Part shown: positions 8,644-17,795 of the stretch, one piece after another
Layout of the letters: every line of letters starts with the position of its first letter
How positions within the stretch are numbered: the first letter of the stretch is position 1
Origin: Betaproteobacteria bacterium
GTDB lineage: Bacteria > Pseudomonadota > Gammaproteobacteria > Burkholderiales > SG8-41
Length of the DNA: 64,000 nucleotides
Assembly (NCBI GenBank): GCA_028292435.1
Contig: JAQGMI010000130.1
Span: 1 to 64,000, forward strand
Direction: 5' to 3'
Position numbers and translations under genes: made by a program
The notes under the pieces: generated by a model
Database searches by the model: none
What the model saw: the letters and a program-made list of their open reading frames with translations, nothing else
Told to the model about the DNA's origin: nothing

Positions 8644-9198
8644 TCACGGACTCTTGGGCTTCAATGCGGATTTGGGGCGAAACGCTTTGACGATATTTTC
8701 ATGCGTCTCGATGTAAGGGCCGCCGATCAGATCGATGCAGTACGGCACCGCGGCGAATACGCCGTCGAGCGTTTCCTTGATCGCCTTCGGCTGGCCCGGA
8801 AGATTGAGGATCAGCGCCTGCTTGCGAATGACGCCAGCCTGGCGCGACAGAATCGCTGTCGGCACATACTTCAGGCTGACCTGGCGCATCTGCTCGCCGA
8901 ATCCCGGCATGACCTTGTCGGCCACTGCGAGGGTTGCTTCAGGCGTTACATCACGCGGCGCGGGACCGGTGCCGCCCGTCGTAAGCACGAGATGGCAATG
9001 CGCGGAGTCGACAAGTTCTTTAAGCGTCGCTTCGATGACCGGTTGCTCGTCGGGAATCAGCCGCGTCACCATTTTCCAGGGTGAAGCGAGTGCCGCGCCG
9101 AACCATTCCTGTAGGGCCGGCAGGCCTTTGTCTTCATAAACGCCGCTCGACGCGCGGTCGCTGACCGAGACGAGACCGATTAAAAGTTCGTTTTGCAT
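8644..9198 (-). CDS. mog: Molybdopterin adenylyltransferase MogA
   Basis: 184 aa from ATG 9198 (MQNELLIGLVSVSDRASSG); an in-frame ATG at 9252 would add a basic stretch without similarity. MogA adenylylates molybdopterin before molybdate insertion. Family motifs are TTGGTGPAPRDVTPEA (nucleotide/MPT binding), LNLPGQPKAIKETL, and the C-terminal LIGGPYIET that favours MogA over MoaB. No other molybdenum cofactor gene is in the window. There is no clear Shine-Dalgarno before 9198, and a TATAAT lies only 6 nt upstream, so a leaderless transcript is possible. Confidence 0.9.
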   Translation of the reverse strand: MQNELLIGLVSVSDRASSGVYEDKGLPALQEWFGAALASPWKMVTRLIPDEQPVIEATLKELVDSAHCHLVLTTGGTGPAPRDVTPEATLAVADKVMPGFGEQMRQVSLKYVPTAILSRQAGVIRKQALILNLPGQPKAIKETLDGVFAAVPYCIDLIGGPYIETHENIVKAFRPKSALKPKSP

Positions 9199-9204
9199 GA
9201 GGCA

Positions 9205-9210
9205 ATTATA
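9205..9210 (-). promoter_or_regulatory. -10 hexamer TATAAT directly upstream of mog
   Basis: A perfect TATAAT on the minus strand ends six bases before the mog ATG, which would place the transcript start at or next to the start codon. No convincing -35 is present at 17 bp, where the sequence overlaps the end of darP. It may be chance, with mog instead read through from darP. Confidence 0.3.
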
Positions 9211-9229
9211 GCGAAGTGGACTGGCGGGC

Positions 9230-9763
9230 TTACCCGGACTGCGCCGGTTCACCGTTGTGCGCGGCGACGATGTCGCGAATTGTGCGGAACAATTCGCGAT
9301 AATTTTTTGGTGTTCGATTGTGTTCGCGGTCGCGCTTGACGCTCGTAATCAGCGAGCGCAGGTGCTGCAGATCGCATCCGGCATATTCGGCCGCAAACGG
9401 CGTCAAGGCGTCATCTTCTGAAAGCAGGCGGTCGCGCCAGCGTTCGATCAGCTTTTGCTGAGCGGTACCCTCGCGCGCGGCGCCGTTCCACAATTCGAGG
9501 CGGGCGCGGATCGGCGCCGGATCGATTTCGCGCATCAGCTTGCCGATGAACTGCAACTGGCGGCGGCGGCCTTCGCGACTGCGCAGACGCTGCGCTTCGA
9601 CAATGGCCTCGAGCAAGCGTTCGGGTAATTCGATTTTCGCGAGCTGGTCGGGATTGAGTGTGACGAGTTCCGCCCCAATATCCTGCAATGCGGTCATGTC
9701 GCGTTTGCGCTGTGATTTGCTCGGGCGGCCGTCGTCTTCGGGGTCGTCGGTGACTGGATTCAT
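9230..9763 (-). CDS. darP: Ribosome maturation protein DarP (YjgA, DUF615)
   Basis: 177 aa from ATG 9763 (MNPVTDDPEDDGRPSKSQRKRD). The protein has an acidic, then basic, N-terminus and a helical core: SKSQRKRDMTALQDIG, ELPERLLEAI and REGRRRQLQFIGKLMRE are all DUF615 signatures. DarP/YjgA binds late 50S precursors and assists peptidyl-transferase-centre maturation in E. coli. It is divergent from pmbA with six bases between the start codons if pmbA starts at 9770, or 36 if at 9800. This pairing with pmbA is common in Proteobacteria. The frame extends further upstream antisense to pmbA; that part is not real. Confidence 0.92.
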   Translation of the reverse strand: MNPVTDDPEDDGRPSKSQRKRDMTALQDIGAELVTLNPDQLAKIELPERLLEAIVEAQRLRSREGRRRQLQFIGKLMREIDPAPIRARLELWNGAAREGTAQQKLIERWRDRLLSEDDALTPFAAEYAGCDLQHLRSLITSVKRDREHNRTPKNYRELFRTIRDIVAAHNGEPAQSG

Positions 9764-9765
9764 GC

Positions 9766-9774
9766 TGGTATGAT
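9766..9774 (+). promoter_or_regulatory. Extended -10 promoter candidate for pmbA
   Basis: TGGTATGAT is a TGn plus TATGAT element. If used, transcription starts near 9781, which places the ATG at 9770 inside the promoter and makes the ATG at 9800 the translation start. No -35 match at the right spacing was seen. Confidence 0.35.
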
Positions 9775-9799
9775 AACTACTTTTACGAAAGCACCGCTG

Positions 9800-11167
9800 A
9801 TGTCTACTGCAGTCAATTCGCGCGCGCCGTCGCGCAACCGGTTCGCCAATGACCTGGCGAGCCTTAAACAAATCGTCGCCGATGTTTTGAAGTATGCGGC
9901 AACGAAAGGCGCCACCGCCTGCGAAGCCGAGGTCTCGGAAGGTCTCGGGCAGACGGTGACCGTGCGCCATCGCGAGGTCGAAACGATTGAATACAATCGC
10001 GACAAAAGCATGGGCATCTCGGTTTATATCGGGCAGCGGCGCGGCCACGCAAGCACCTCCGATTTTTCGCCGGAGGCGGTGCGCGCGACCGCCGATGCCG
10101 CTCTGTCGATTGCGAAGTTCACGGCCAGCGATGAGTTCGCCGGATTGGCCGACGCCGCGCTGCTCGCGCGCGATTTCCCGGATCTCGATCTCTATCATCC
10201 GTGGGAGTTGCCGGTTGAGCGCGCGATTGAGCTCGCGTGCGCGTGCGAAGACGCCGCATTCGCGGTCGACAAGCGCATTTCGAATTCGGAGGGCGCGACG
10301 GTTTCGCTGCAGCAATCGCATTTCGCGTACGGCAATTCACTCGGCTTTCTGGGCGGATACCCGAGTTCGCGGCACTGGGTGAGCTGTGCAGTGATCGCAG
10401 GCAAGGGCGATGAGATGCAGCGCGACGACTGGTACACATCGGCGCGCGACCACGCCGGCCTCGATGCGCCCGAATTGGTCGGCACGACGGCCGGCAAGCG
10501 CGCGCTCGCCCGCCTCGGCGCCAAAAAAATTCCGACCGCGCAAGTGCCGGTCCTGTTTGAAGCGCCGGTCGCGGCATCGTTGCTCGGCCACTTCGTGTCG
10601 GCGGTCAGCGGCGGCAGCCTGTATCGAAAATCGTCGTTCCTGGTCGACAGTCTCGATAAAAAAGTGTTCGCGCCGCTGGTCGAGATCACCGAAGACCCGC
10701 TCATTCGCAAGGGCGAAGCGAGCAGCCCGTTTGATGAAGAGGGTGTGGCGACGCATCAGCGCGCGGTCATCGAGGCGGGCATCGTGCGCGGCTATTTTCT
10801 CAGCAGTTATTCGGCGCGCAAGCTCGGCATGCAGACCACCGGCAACGCGGGCGGCACGCACAATTTAATACTCAAGGACACGGGGCAGGGTATGGCGCAG
10901 CTGCTCAAGGAAATGGACCGCGGCCTGCTCGTGACCGAAATGCTGGGTTCCGGCATCAATATGGTGACCGGCGATTATTCGCGCGGCGCCGCCGGATTCT
11001 GGGTGGAGAACGGCCAGATCGCATATCCGGTCCAGGAAATCACGGTCGCCGGCAATCTCAAGGACATGTTTCTCGGCATCGTCGCTATCGGCAACGATAC
11101 CGTTAAGCGCGGCTCCAAGCAGTGCGGCTCGATTCTGATCGACCGCATGACCGTCGGCGGGGATTGA
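9800..11167 (+). CDS. pmbA: Metalloprotease subunit PmbA/TldE
   Basis: 455 aa from ATG 9800; ATG 9770 is also in frame but overlaps a likely promoter element. PmbA (TldE) forms a heterodimeric zinc protease with TldD, which is encoded here at 44503. In E. coli the pair processes microcin B17 and degrades CcdA. The E subunit lacks the HExxxH zinc site, as seen here. Family features include TVRHREVETIEYNRDKSMGI near the N-terminus, SVYIGQRRGHASTSDF, the central TTGNAGGTHNL and GDYSRGAAGFWVENG near the C-terminus. Length is normal. It is divergent from darP. Confidence 0.93.
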   Translation: MSTAVNSRAPSRNRFANDLASLKQIVADVLKYAATKGATACEAEVSEGLGQTVTVRHREVETIEYNRDKSMGISVYIGQRRGHASTSDFSPEAVRATADAALSIAKFTASDEFAGLADAALLARDFPDLDLYHPWELPVERAIELACACEDAAFAVDKRISNSEGATVSLQQSHFAYGNSLGFLGGYPSSRHWVSCAVIAGKGDEMQRDDWYTSARDHAGLDAPELVGTTAGKRALARLGAKKIPTAQVPVLFEAPVAASLLGHFVSAVSGGSLYRKSSFLVDSLDKKVFAPLVEITEDPLIRKGEASSPFDEEGVATHQRAVIEAGIVRGYFLSSYSARKLGMQTTGNAGGTHNLILKDTGQGMAQLLKEMDRGLLVTEMLGSGINMVTGDYSRGAAGFWVENGQIAYPVQEITVAGNLKDMFLGIVAIGNDTVKRGSKQCGSILIDRMTVGGD

Positions 11168-11277
11168 CCGCGGCTGGGGAGTGCTGTCCAATACGGACGG
11201 CTACGGGCAAGAATCGGGCGCGATGACCCGACCGGTATAACTCAAAAAAAACCTGAAGGCAGATAGAGGAGAAACAA

Positions 11278-12387
11278 ATGCAACGTCGTTCCTTTCTAAA
11301 AAAAGCGGCGGCCGGACTTGCCGCGGGTTCGGTGGCGGCGCCTGCTATCGCCCAATCGCAACCGGCGATTCAATGGCGGCTGGCTTCGAGTTTTCCCAAG
11401 AGTCTCGACACGATTTACGGCGCGGCCGATATCGTTTCCAAGCGCGTCGCCGAAATTACCGAAAACAAGTTCCAGATCCGGGTTTTCGCCGCTGGCGAAA
11501 TCGTGCCCGGGCTGCAGGTGCTCGATGCGGTGCAGAACGGCACGGTCGAGTGCGGCCATACCGCGCCCTATTACTATGTCGGCAAAGACCCGGCGTTTGC
11601 ATTCGGCACTGCGGTGCCGTTCGGCCTGAACGCGCGCCAGCAAAACGCGTGGAAATACTATGGCGGCGGCATCGAGGCGCTCGCGCTGCTGTTCAAGGAT
11701 TACAACGTCATTCACATTCCCTGCGGCAACACCGGCGCGCAGATGGGCGGCTGGTATCGCAAGGAAATCAAAACGGTCGCCGACCTCAAAGGCATGAAAA
11801 TGCGCATCGGCGGACTCGCCGGCCAGGTTCTGGCGAAACTCGGCGTCGTGGCCCAGCAACTGGCGGGCGGCGACATCTATCCAGCGCTCGAGCGCGGCAC
11901 GATCGATGCGGCGGAATGGGTCGGCCCGTACGACGACGAGAAACTCGGCTTCAACAAGGTAGCGAAGTTCTACTACTATCCGGGCTGGTGGGAGGGCGGT
12001 CCCGAGCTTTCGCTGCTCATCAACGAGAAAAAGTGGGCCGAACTGCCCAGGCATTACCAGAGCGCAGTCGAAGCGGCGTGCGCGGAAGCCAACGTGCACA
12101 TGCTCGCGCGCTACGATGCAAAAAATCCGGAGGCATTAAAACGCCTGGTCGGCAGTGGTACGCAACTGCGCGGATTTACGCGTCCAGTCATGGAAGCGTG
12201 CGAGAAAGCCGCGTTCGAGCTTTACGATGAGCTTTCTGAAAAAAGCCCGCACTGGAAACGGATTTATCCGGCCTGGAAAAAATTTCGCGACGAGCAGTAT
12301 CAATGGTTCCGCGTCGCCGAATACGGGTTCGACAGCTTTGCGTACAGCCCGCGCGCCAAGCCGGCCGCTGCGCCCGCGAAGAAATAG
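11278..12387 (+). CDS. TRAP transporter substrate receptor, DctP family, Tat-exported
   Basis: 369 aa behind a strong AGAGGAGAAA Shine-Dalgarno. A twin-arginine signal (QRRSFLKKAAAGLAAG, cut near APAIAQ) sends it folded to the periplasm. The mature part is a DctP-type receptor: WRLASSFPKSLDTIYGAA, then GTVECGHTAPYYYVGKDPAF and GLAGQVLAKLGVV with the conserved Arg of the ligand site in MRIGG. Receptors with this Tat start often bind 2-oxo or aromatic acids, but the ligand is not decided by sequence. The membrane subunits are encoded tail-to-tail on the other strand (12452-14658), an unusual split for a TRAP system. Confidence 0.92.
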   Translation: MQRRSFLKKAAAGLAAGSVAAPAIAQSQPAIQWRLASSFPKSLDTIYGAADIVSKRVAEITENKFQIRVFAAGEIVPGLQVLDAVQNGTVECGHTAPYYYVGKDPAFAFGTAVPFGLNARQQNAWKYYGGGIEALALLFKDYNVIHIPCGNTGAQMGGWYRKEIKTVADLKGMKMRIGGLAGQVLAKLGVVAQQLAGGDIYPALERGTIDAAEWVGPYDDEKLGFNKVAKFYYYPGWWEGGPELSLLINEKKWAELPRHYQSAVEAACAEANVHMLARYDAKNPEALKRLVGSGTQLRGFTRPVMEACEKAAFELYDELSEKSPHWKRIYPAWKKFRDEQYQWFRVAEYGFDSFAYSPRAKPAAAPAKK

Positions 12388-12404
12388 CCGCAGCATCGTT
12401 CAAT

Positions 12405-12433
12405 AAAAAGCCCCGCTGCGGCGGGGCTTTTTT
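12405..12433. terminator. Bidirectional intrinsic terminator between the TRAP genes
   Basis: A perfect stem AAGCCCCGC / GCGGGGCTT style hairpin (arms around the TGC loop) is flanked by an A-run on the left and a T-run on the right, so it can stop transcription from both sides. It lies between the convergent receptor gene (ends 12387) and large permease gene (ends 12452). Confidence 0.92.
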
Positions 12434-12451
12434 ATGTGGTGCCGTGCGCGC

Positions 12452-14122
12452 TTATTTGCCCTCGCGAATCGCCTTCTCGAGTTCCGCCGCGGCTTTGTCC
12501 TGTTCGGTCTTGCCGTCGGCGTCGGGTGTCGAATCAATCGGCACTTCCATCTGCTGCTCGATGGTGCTCGGCGTACCCGTCGGGCTGTTGTCGATAAAGC
12601 TCGTAACAAGCCCCGGGAAGAAAATCAAGATGCCAACGAGTATCAGCTGCAGCACCACCCACGGAATCGCGCCCCAATAGATGTCCGAACTCTTGACCTC
12701 TTTGGGCGCGACGCCGCGCAGATAAAAAAGCGCGAAACCGAACGGCGGGTGCATGAATGATGTCTGCATATTCGCGCCGAGCAGCACGCCGAACCAGATG
12801 AGGTCGATGCCGAGCTTCTGCGCGACCGGGGCGAGCAGCGGAATGATGATGAATGCGATTTCGAAGTAATCGAGGAAGAACGCGAGGAAGAACACGAACA
12901 GGTTGACGAAGATCAGGAAGCCGGTGACGCCGCCCGGGAGCGATGTCAGCATATGTTCGATCCACAGGTCGCCGTCGACGCCGCGAAACACCAGGCCGAA
13001 GACCGTCGAGCCGACCAGGATGAATATCACCATCGAGCTGATGCGCATCGTCGAGCCGAATGCTTCGCGGATGAGGCCGCGCAGTTCGCCGATAAATGCC
13101 GATTCGAGCAGCAACAGCGTGAGCGCTGCGTAGAAGACAATGAACAACGGCGTCTGCGCAAATCCGAGAAATGCGGTGGCGGCACTCACGAACGGCGCCG
13201 GCATCCAGGCGTCCTGCCATACGCAGAAAGCGGGAATGGCCAATAGTACGAGCGTGACGAGCGCGATGCGCGCAGCGATTTTGCCGCGACGCGAAAAATC
13301 CTTGTGATGCAGTACCGCGAGAACAATCGCGCCGACGGCGCCCATCGCACCGCCTTCGGTCGGCGTCGCGAGGCCCATCAATATGGTCCCGAGCACCAAA
13401 AATATAAGCACGATCGAGGGCACCATCCCCCACAGGCATTTGCGAATCAGCGGCCATCCCTTCAGCGTGCGCGCTTCGGGCGGCAGCGCAGGCATTGCGC
13501 CCGGCTTGACGATGCTCAACACGGCGATGTACAGGCAGAACAAGATCACCTGGACGATGCTGGGGCCGATGGCGCCTGCGTACATGTCGCCGACCGAACG
13601 GCCGAGCTGGTCGGCGAGCACGACCAGCACGAGCGACGGCGGGATCAATTGCGTGATGGTGCCTGAGGCGGCGATGACACCGGTCGAAAGCCGCATGTCG
13701 TAGCCGTAGCGCATCATGATCGGCAGTGAAATGAGGCCCATCGCGATAACCGATGCCGCGACCGTGCCCGTAATCGCGCCGAGGATGGCACCGACGATGA
13801 TGACGGCATAGGCAAGGCCGCCGCGCACGGGACCAAACAACTGGCCCATGCTGTCGAGCATGTCTTCGGCCAAGCCGCAGCGCTCGAGGATCGCCCCCAT
13901 GAAAGTAAAGAACGGAATCGCCAGCAGCAGATCGTTTGAAATGATGCCGAACACGCGCTCGGGCAGCGCCTGCAGCAGCGTGACCTGGAAGAAACCGAGC
14001 TCGATGCCCCAGAAGCCGAAGAAGAGGCCGACTGCCGCCAATGAAAATGCGACCGGATAGCCGATCAGCATGAAAACGACGAGTCCGCCGAACATCAGAG
14101 GCGCCATCAGCTCCCGGGTCAT
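12452..14122 (-). CDS. TRAP transporter large permease, DctM family
   Basis: 556 aa, start ATG 14122 (MTRELMAPLMFGGLVV). It has about 12-14 transmembrane segments and carries the TRAP translocation channel. Typical parts are LLAIPFFTFMGAILERCGLAEDML, GTVAASVIAMGLISLP and IPPSLVLVVLADQLG. It is about 130 residues longer than standard DctM because of a central insertion with two extra hydrophobic stretches (about 285-345) and a charged C-terminal tail rich in Glu, Lys and Ala. This is the long DctM subtype. Its start overlaps the small-permease stop by 4 bp (ATGA), and it ends 18 bp from the terminator shared with the receptor gene. Confidence 0.93.
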   Translation of the reverse strand: MTRELMAPLMFGGLVVFMLIGYPVAFSLAAVGLFFGFWGIELGFFQVTLLQALPERVFGIISNDLLLAIPFFTFMGAILERCGLAEDMLDSMGQLFGPVRGGLAYAVIIVGAILGAITGTVAASVIAMGLISLPIMMRYGYDMRLSTGVIAASGTITQLIPPSLVLVVLADQLGRSVGDMYAGAIGPSIVQVILFCLYIAVLSIVKPGAMPALPPEARTLKGWPLIRKCLWGMVPSIVLIFLVLGTILMGLATPTEGGAMGAVGAIVLAVLHHKDFSRRGKIAARIALVTLVLLAIPAFCVWQDAWMPAPFVSAATAFLGFAQTPLFIVFYAALTLLLLESAFIGELRGLIREAFGSTMRISSMVIFILVGSTVFGLVFRGVDGDLWIEHMLTSLPGGVTGFLIFVNLFVFFLAFFLDYFEIAFIIIPLLAPVAQKLGIDLIWFGVLLGANMQTSFMHPPFGFALFYLRGVAPKEVKSSDIYWGAIPWVVLQLILVGILIFFPGLVTSFIDNSPTGTPSTIEQQMEVPIDSTPDADGKTEQDKAAAELEKAIREGK

Positions 14123-14658
14123 TGCAGCGGCCTTTCGTAATGGACGTCGGCCGTCAAATGTCCGGTCAGCATGGCGATGCGCTTGATGATTTCGGAAATG
14201 CCCTGGAGTGACAGCAGCCAGAAGCCGAGCGGAATCATTATTTTTATCGGCCAGCGCAACAGCCCGCCGGCATTGCCCGACATTTCATGCTGGATGTACG
14301 AGTTGTGGAACATCGGCCACGCCAGCCACGCGATGATGATCGTCGCTGGCAGCAGGAAAAAAATTCCGCCGAGGATATCGATCCAGATCTGCGTGCGCGT
14401 CTTTAAGTGGCCGTAGATGATGTCGACGCGCACATGCTCGTTTCTTTTGAGCGTGTAGGACGCGCCGAGCAATATCATCGCGCCGAACATGTACCACTGA
14501 ATCTCAAGCCAGGCGTTCGAACTCAGGCTGAAGGCGTAGCGCGAGAATGCGTTCGCGGCGCTGATCAGGCACGAGAGCAGCACGAGCCAGTTCGCGATGA
14601 CCGCGAATTTCTCATTCATCGCGTCAATTGCACGCGAAATCGCGAGCAGATATTGCAT
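14119..14658 (-). CDS. TRAP transporter small permease, DctQ family
   Basis: 179 aa, start ATG 14658. Four transmembrane helices are visible (about residues 17-38, 52-70, 93-115, 137-157). The FSRYAFSLSSNAWLEIQWYMFGAMILLGASYTLKRNEHVRVD region is the DctQ signature around helices 1-2 (residues about 40-80). It stabilises the large permease at the inner membrane. It is the first gene of a two-gene minus-strand operon with DctM and is translationally coupled to it. The receptor is encoded separately, facing this pair. Confidence 0.9.
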   Translation of the reverse strand: MQYLLAISRAIDAMNEKFAVIANWLVLLSCLISAANAFSRYAFSLSSNAWLEIQWYMFGAMILLGASYTLKRNEHVRVDIIYGHLKTRTQIWIDILGGIFFLLPATIIIAWLAWPMFHNSYIQHEMSGNAGGLLRWPIKIMIPLGFWLLSLQGISEIIKRIAMLTGHLTADVHYERPLQ

Positions 14659-14889
14659 TTCGATAAATCCCCTTTTGGCGCTATGCGTGCACTGCGCTCG
14701 GCATTCATCATACGGACAACCGGGATAGCGGGCAAAACCTGCGAGCCTTTAGCGGACCGATGTTAGCTGAGTCCCGGTCCGCCACGCGCAACGCCGGCCC
14801 GTGCGCAGCCACGAGAGTCACGGCGCACCTTGCATTGAGCCAACCGCGGCAATTTAGCATGGTAAAATCAACAATTTAGAGACAAATCC

Positions 14890-16140
14890 ATGTACTCACG
14901 GCAGGACACCATCGCATCCTTCGACCCCGAACTGACGTGGGCGCTGCAGCGGGAGATACGGCGGCAGGAGGATCATATCGAGTTGATCGCCTCCGAAAAC
15001 TACGCGAGTCCGCGCGTGCTTGAAGCGCAGGGCTCGGTCCTGACCAATAAATACGCCGAAGGGTATCCGGGCAAACGTTATTACGGCGGCTGCCAGTACG
15101 TAGATGTTGCTGAGCAGCTTGCAATCGACAGGGCCTGCGAATTATTTGGCGCCGATTACGCGAACGTGCAGCCGCATTCAGGCTCGCAAGCGAATTTCGC
15201 CGTGTATTCAGCGGTGCTGCACCCGGGCGACACCATACTCGGTATGTCGCTCGCGCATGGCGGCCATCTGACGCACGGCGCCAACGTAAACATCAGCGGC
15301 AAGCTTTTCCATGCGATCACGTATGGTCTCGAGGCCGGCACCGAAGCCATCGATTACGCACAGGTCGAAGAACTCGCGCGTTTGCACCAGCCCAAAATGA
15401 TAGTCGCCGGCGCGTCCGCGTACTCACTCACGATCGACTGGCAGCGCTTTCGCGAAATCGCCGACAGCGTCGATGCCATGCTGATGGCTGACGTCGCGCA
15501 TTACGCGGGATTGATCGCGGCCAAGGTATATCCAAGTCCGGTCGGTATCGCCGATTTTGTCACCACGACCACGCACAAGACGCTGCGCGGGCCGCGCGGT
15601 GGACTCATACTCGCCGGGAGCGAGCATGAAAAAGCGCTGAACTCGGCGATCTTTCCCGGCAGCCAGGGCGGTCCCCTGATGCACGTGATCGCCGCCAAGG
15701 CGGTGGCGTTCAAAGAGGCGTTAAGTCCCGGCTTTCGGGACTACCAGGTGAAGGTGATCGCCAATGCGCAGGCGATGGCTGCGCGTTTGCAGCAGCGCGG
15801 TTGCCGCATCGTGTCGGGCCGCACGGATTGCCATTTGTTTCTGGTCGACCTCACTGCCAAAGGCGTTACCGGCAAGCAAGCTGAAGATGCGCTCGGCCGC
15901 GCGCACATCACGATCAACAAGAATTCAATTCCCAACGATCCGCAGAAACCGACCGTGACGAGCGGCATCCGGCTCGGTTCGCCTGCGATTACCACGCGCG
16001 GTTTCGGCCTTAACGAAACGCAAGAGCTCGCCGACCTGATTGCCGACGTGCTCGATGCGCCGACGGACGATAAGGTGATCGCGCGGGTGGCAGAAGGCGC
16101 AAAAGCGTTGTGCGCGAAATTTCCGGTTTATGGAAAGTAA
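14890..16140 (+). CDS. glyA: Serine hydroxymethyltransferase
   Basis: 416 aa, normal length, start ATG 14890. GlyA makes glycine and 5,10-methylene-THF from serine and THF. It uses PLP bound by the Lys in [14 protein letters not shown]. Conserved segments: [61 protein letters not shown] and the C-terminal [16 protein letters not shown]. It is followed 86 bp later by nrdR, the standard glyA-nrdR-rib order of Beta- and Gammaproteobacteria. The 231-bp upstream gap contains only weak promoter-like AT-rich sequence (TAAAAT at 14863-14868) and no riboswitch I can recognise. Confidence 0.97.
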   Translation: MYSRQDTIASFDPELTWALQREIRRQEDHIELIASENYASPRVLEAQGSVLTNKYAEGYPGKRYYGGCQYVDVAEQLAIDRACELFGADYANVQPHSGSQANFAVYSAVLHPGDTILGMSLAHGGHLTHGANVNISGKLFHAITYGLEAGTEAIDYAQVEELARLHQPKMIVAGASAYSLTIDWQRFREIADSVDAMLMADVAHYAGLIAAKVYPSPVGIADFVTTTTHKTLRGPRGGLILAGSEHEKALNSAIFPGSQGGPLMHVIAAKAVAFKEALSPGFRDYQVKVIANAQAMAARLQQRGCRIVSGRTDCHLFLVDLTAKGVTGKQAEDALGRAHITINKNSIPNDPQKPTVTSGIRLGSPAITTRGFGLNETQELADLIADVLDAPTDDKVIARVAEGAKALCAKFPVYGK

Positions 16141-16226
16141 AAAGGGCCGAAGCGTGAGGACGAAGAACGGGAAAGCGCCCGAGATGCCGGCTCGATCCCC
16201 AATCCTCACCCCTCAATCCTGAAATC

Positions 16227-16694
16227 ATGCATTGCCCATTTTGCAAAGCGCCCGACACGCAAGTGATCGATTCGCGTGTCAACGACGACGGCGACAGCAT
16301 TCGCCGGCGGCGGCGTTGTGCTGCGTGCAACAAGCGATTTACCACTTACGAAACGGTCGAGTTGCGCATGCCGCAGCTCGTGAAGCAGGACGGCAGCCGC
16401 ACTGAATTCGATCTTGCAAAGCTGCGCACGGGTTTCATGCGCGCATTGCACAAGCGCCCCGTGCCCACACCGCTCGTGGATGACGCCGTTGCGACGGTGA
16501 CGCAGCAGGTTCTCGCGCTTGGCGAACGAGAGATCGAGTCGCGGCGCGTCGGCGAGATGGTGATGCGCGAACTCTACAAGCTCGATAAGGTCGCTTACAT
16601 CCGCTTTGCATCGGTCTATAAAAGCTTCCAGGACGTCGACGACTTCCAGGACGCCATCAAGGAAGTGCAAAAGCCCGCGGGCAAGCCCAAATAA
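16227..16694 (+). CDS. nrdR: Transcriptional repressor NrdR
   Basis: 155 aa. NrdR represses ribonucleotide reductase genes by reading ATP/dATP levels. The N-terminal zinc ribbon (CPFC at 3-6, CAAC near 31-34) with [17 protein letters not shown] is followed by the ATP-cone domain (about 49-139): [19 protein letters not shown] and [13 protein letters not shown]. No NrdR box was noted in this window and the reductase genes are elsewhere. It starts the run into ribD, 6 bp apart. Confidence 0.97.
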   Translation: MHCPFCKAPDTQVIDSRVNDDGDSIRRRRRCAACNKRFTTYETVELRMPQLVKQDGSRTEFDLAKLRTGFMRALHKRPVPTPLVDDAVATVTQQVLALGEREIESRRVGEMVMRELYKLDKVAYIRFASVYKSFQDVDDFQDAIKEVQKPAGKPK

Positions 16695-16700
16695 TCTCCA

Positions 16701-17792
16701 ATGAGCGCCGCGGCGGACAACGAATTCATGGCGCGCGCACTTGAGCTGGCTGCGCACGGACTCTATACGACGACGCCGAATCCGCGCGTCGGCTGCGTCA
16801 TCGTGCGCGATGGCTCGATTGTCGGTGAAGGTTGGCACGAGCGCGCGGGCGGGCCTCATGCTGAAATCGCCGCCTTGAACGCAGCTGGCGCGCGCGCGCG
16901 CGGCGCGACCGTTTATGTAACGCTCGAACCCTGCCATCACCAGGGCCGCACGCCGCCGTGCGACGAAGCGCTGGTCGCGGCACGTGTCGGCCGGGTCGTC
17001 GCCGCGATGCGAGACCCCGATCCGCGCACCGCGGGGCAGGGCATGGCGAAACTCGAGCAGGCCGGCATCGCCGTGGAAACCGGCATCAAAGACAACGAAG
17101 CACGCGCACTCAATCGCGGTTTCATCTCGCGCGTGACGCGAGGCAGGCCATGGTCGCGGTTGAAAATTGCGGCAAGTCTCGACGGCAGGACGGCATTGCT
17201 CAACGGCAAAAGCCAATGGATAACCGGCGAGGCCGCGCGCAACGACGGTCACCATTGGCGCGCGCGCGCGTGCGCGATCCTGACCGGCATCGGCACGGTG
17301 CGCGACGATGATCCGCAGCTCACGGTGCGGGCGGTCAAGACGCCGCGCCAGCCGTTGCGCGTGATAGTCGACAGCAGGCTTGAAACACCGTTGAACGCGC
17401 GCATATTAAAAGGCGGCGGCGTATTGATCGCGTGTGCGTCGATGAATGAAGTAAAAGCGGCGCAACTGCGGGCGTTGGGGGCTGAAATTATTGTGCTGCC
17501 CAACCCATCGCACAAGGTAGAGCTGCCGGCGTTGATGCAGGAGCTCGGGCGGCGGGGTATCAACGAGTTGCATATTGAAGCCGGACATAAATTGAACGGC
17601 TCCCTGATCAACGAGGGTTGCGTCGATGAACTGCTGGTATATCTCGCGCCTTGTCTCATCGGCGAAAACGCGCGCGGCATGGCGGAACTGCCGGAACTCG
17701 CCGACCTGCCAGCTAAACGCCGGCTGCGGATCGAGGACGTGCGCACGATAGGCGACGACATTCGCATCGTCGCCGCAATGGAAGCGGTCTAA
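16701..17792 (+). CDS. ribD: Bifunctional deaminase/reductase RibD
   Basis: 363 aa. RibD carries out steps 2 and 3 of riboflavin synthesis. The N-terminal deaminase domain (about 1-145) has the zinc motif HAEIAAL and PCHHQGRTPPC; the C-terminal reductase (about 150-362) has SLDGRTALLNGKSQWITG and GIGTVRDDDPQLTVR. Six bases separate it from nrdR and three from ribE, so it is within an operon. No FMN riboswitch is visible upstream. Confidence 0.97.
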   Translation: MSAAADNEFMARALELAAHGLYTTTPNPRVGCVIVRDGSIVGEGWHERAGGPHAEIAALNAAGARARGATVYVTLEPCHHQGRTPPCDEALVAARVGRVVAAMRDPDPRTAGQGMAKLEQAGIAVETGIKDNEARALNRGFISRVTRGRPWSRLKIAASLDGRTALLNGKSQWITGEAARNDGHHWRARACAILTGIGTVRDDDPQLTVRAVKTPRQPLRVIVDSRLETPLNARILKGGGVLIACASMNEVKAAQLRALGAEIIVLPNPSHKVELPALMQELGRRGINELHIEAGHKLNGSLINEGCVDELLVYLAPCLIGENARGMAELPELADLPAKRRLRIEDVRTIGDDIRIVAAMEAV

Positions 17793-17795
17793 AAC

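Noticed and set aside
14659..14889. Riboswitch or small RNA before glyA
   Set aside because: Only a 6-bp pairing GGACCG/CGGTCC (14755-14780) and AT-rich promoter-like sequence were found; nothing matches a known glycine or THF element.
16141..16700. FMN riboswitch before the rib genes
   Set aside because: No FMN element layout was seen in the nrdR leader, and only six bases separate nrdR from ribD.
16888..16905. Alternating CG tract in ribD, possible Z-DNA
   Set aside because: Explained by Ala/Arg codons (GARARG) in a GC-rich gene.
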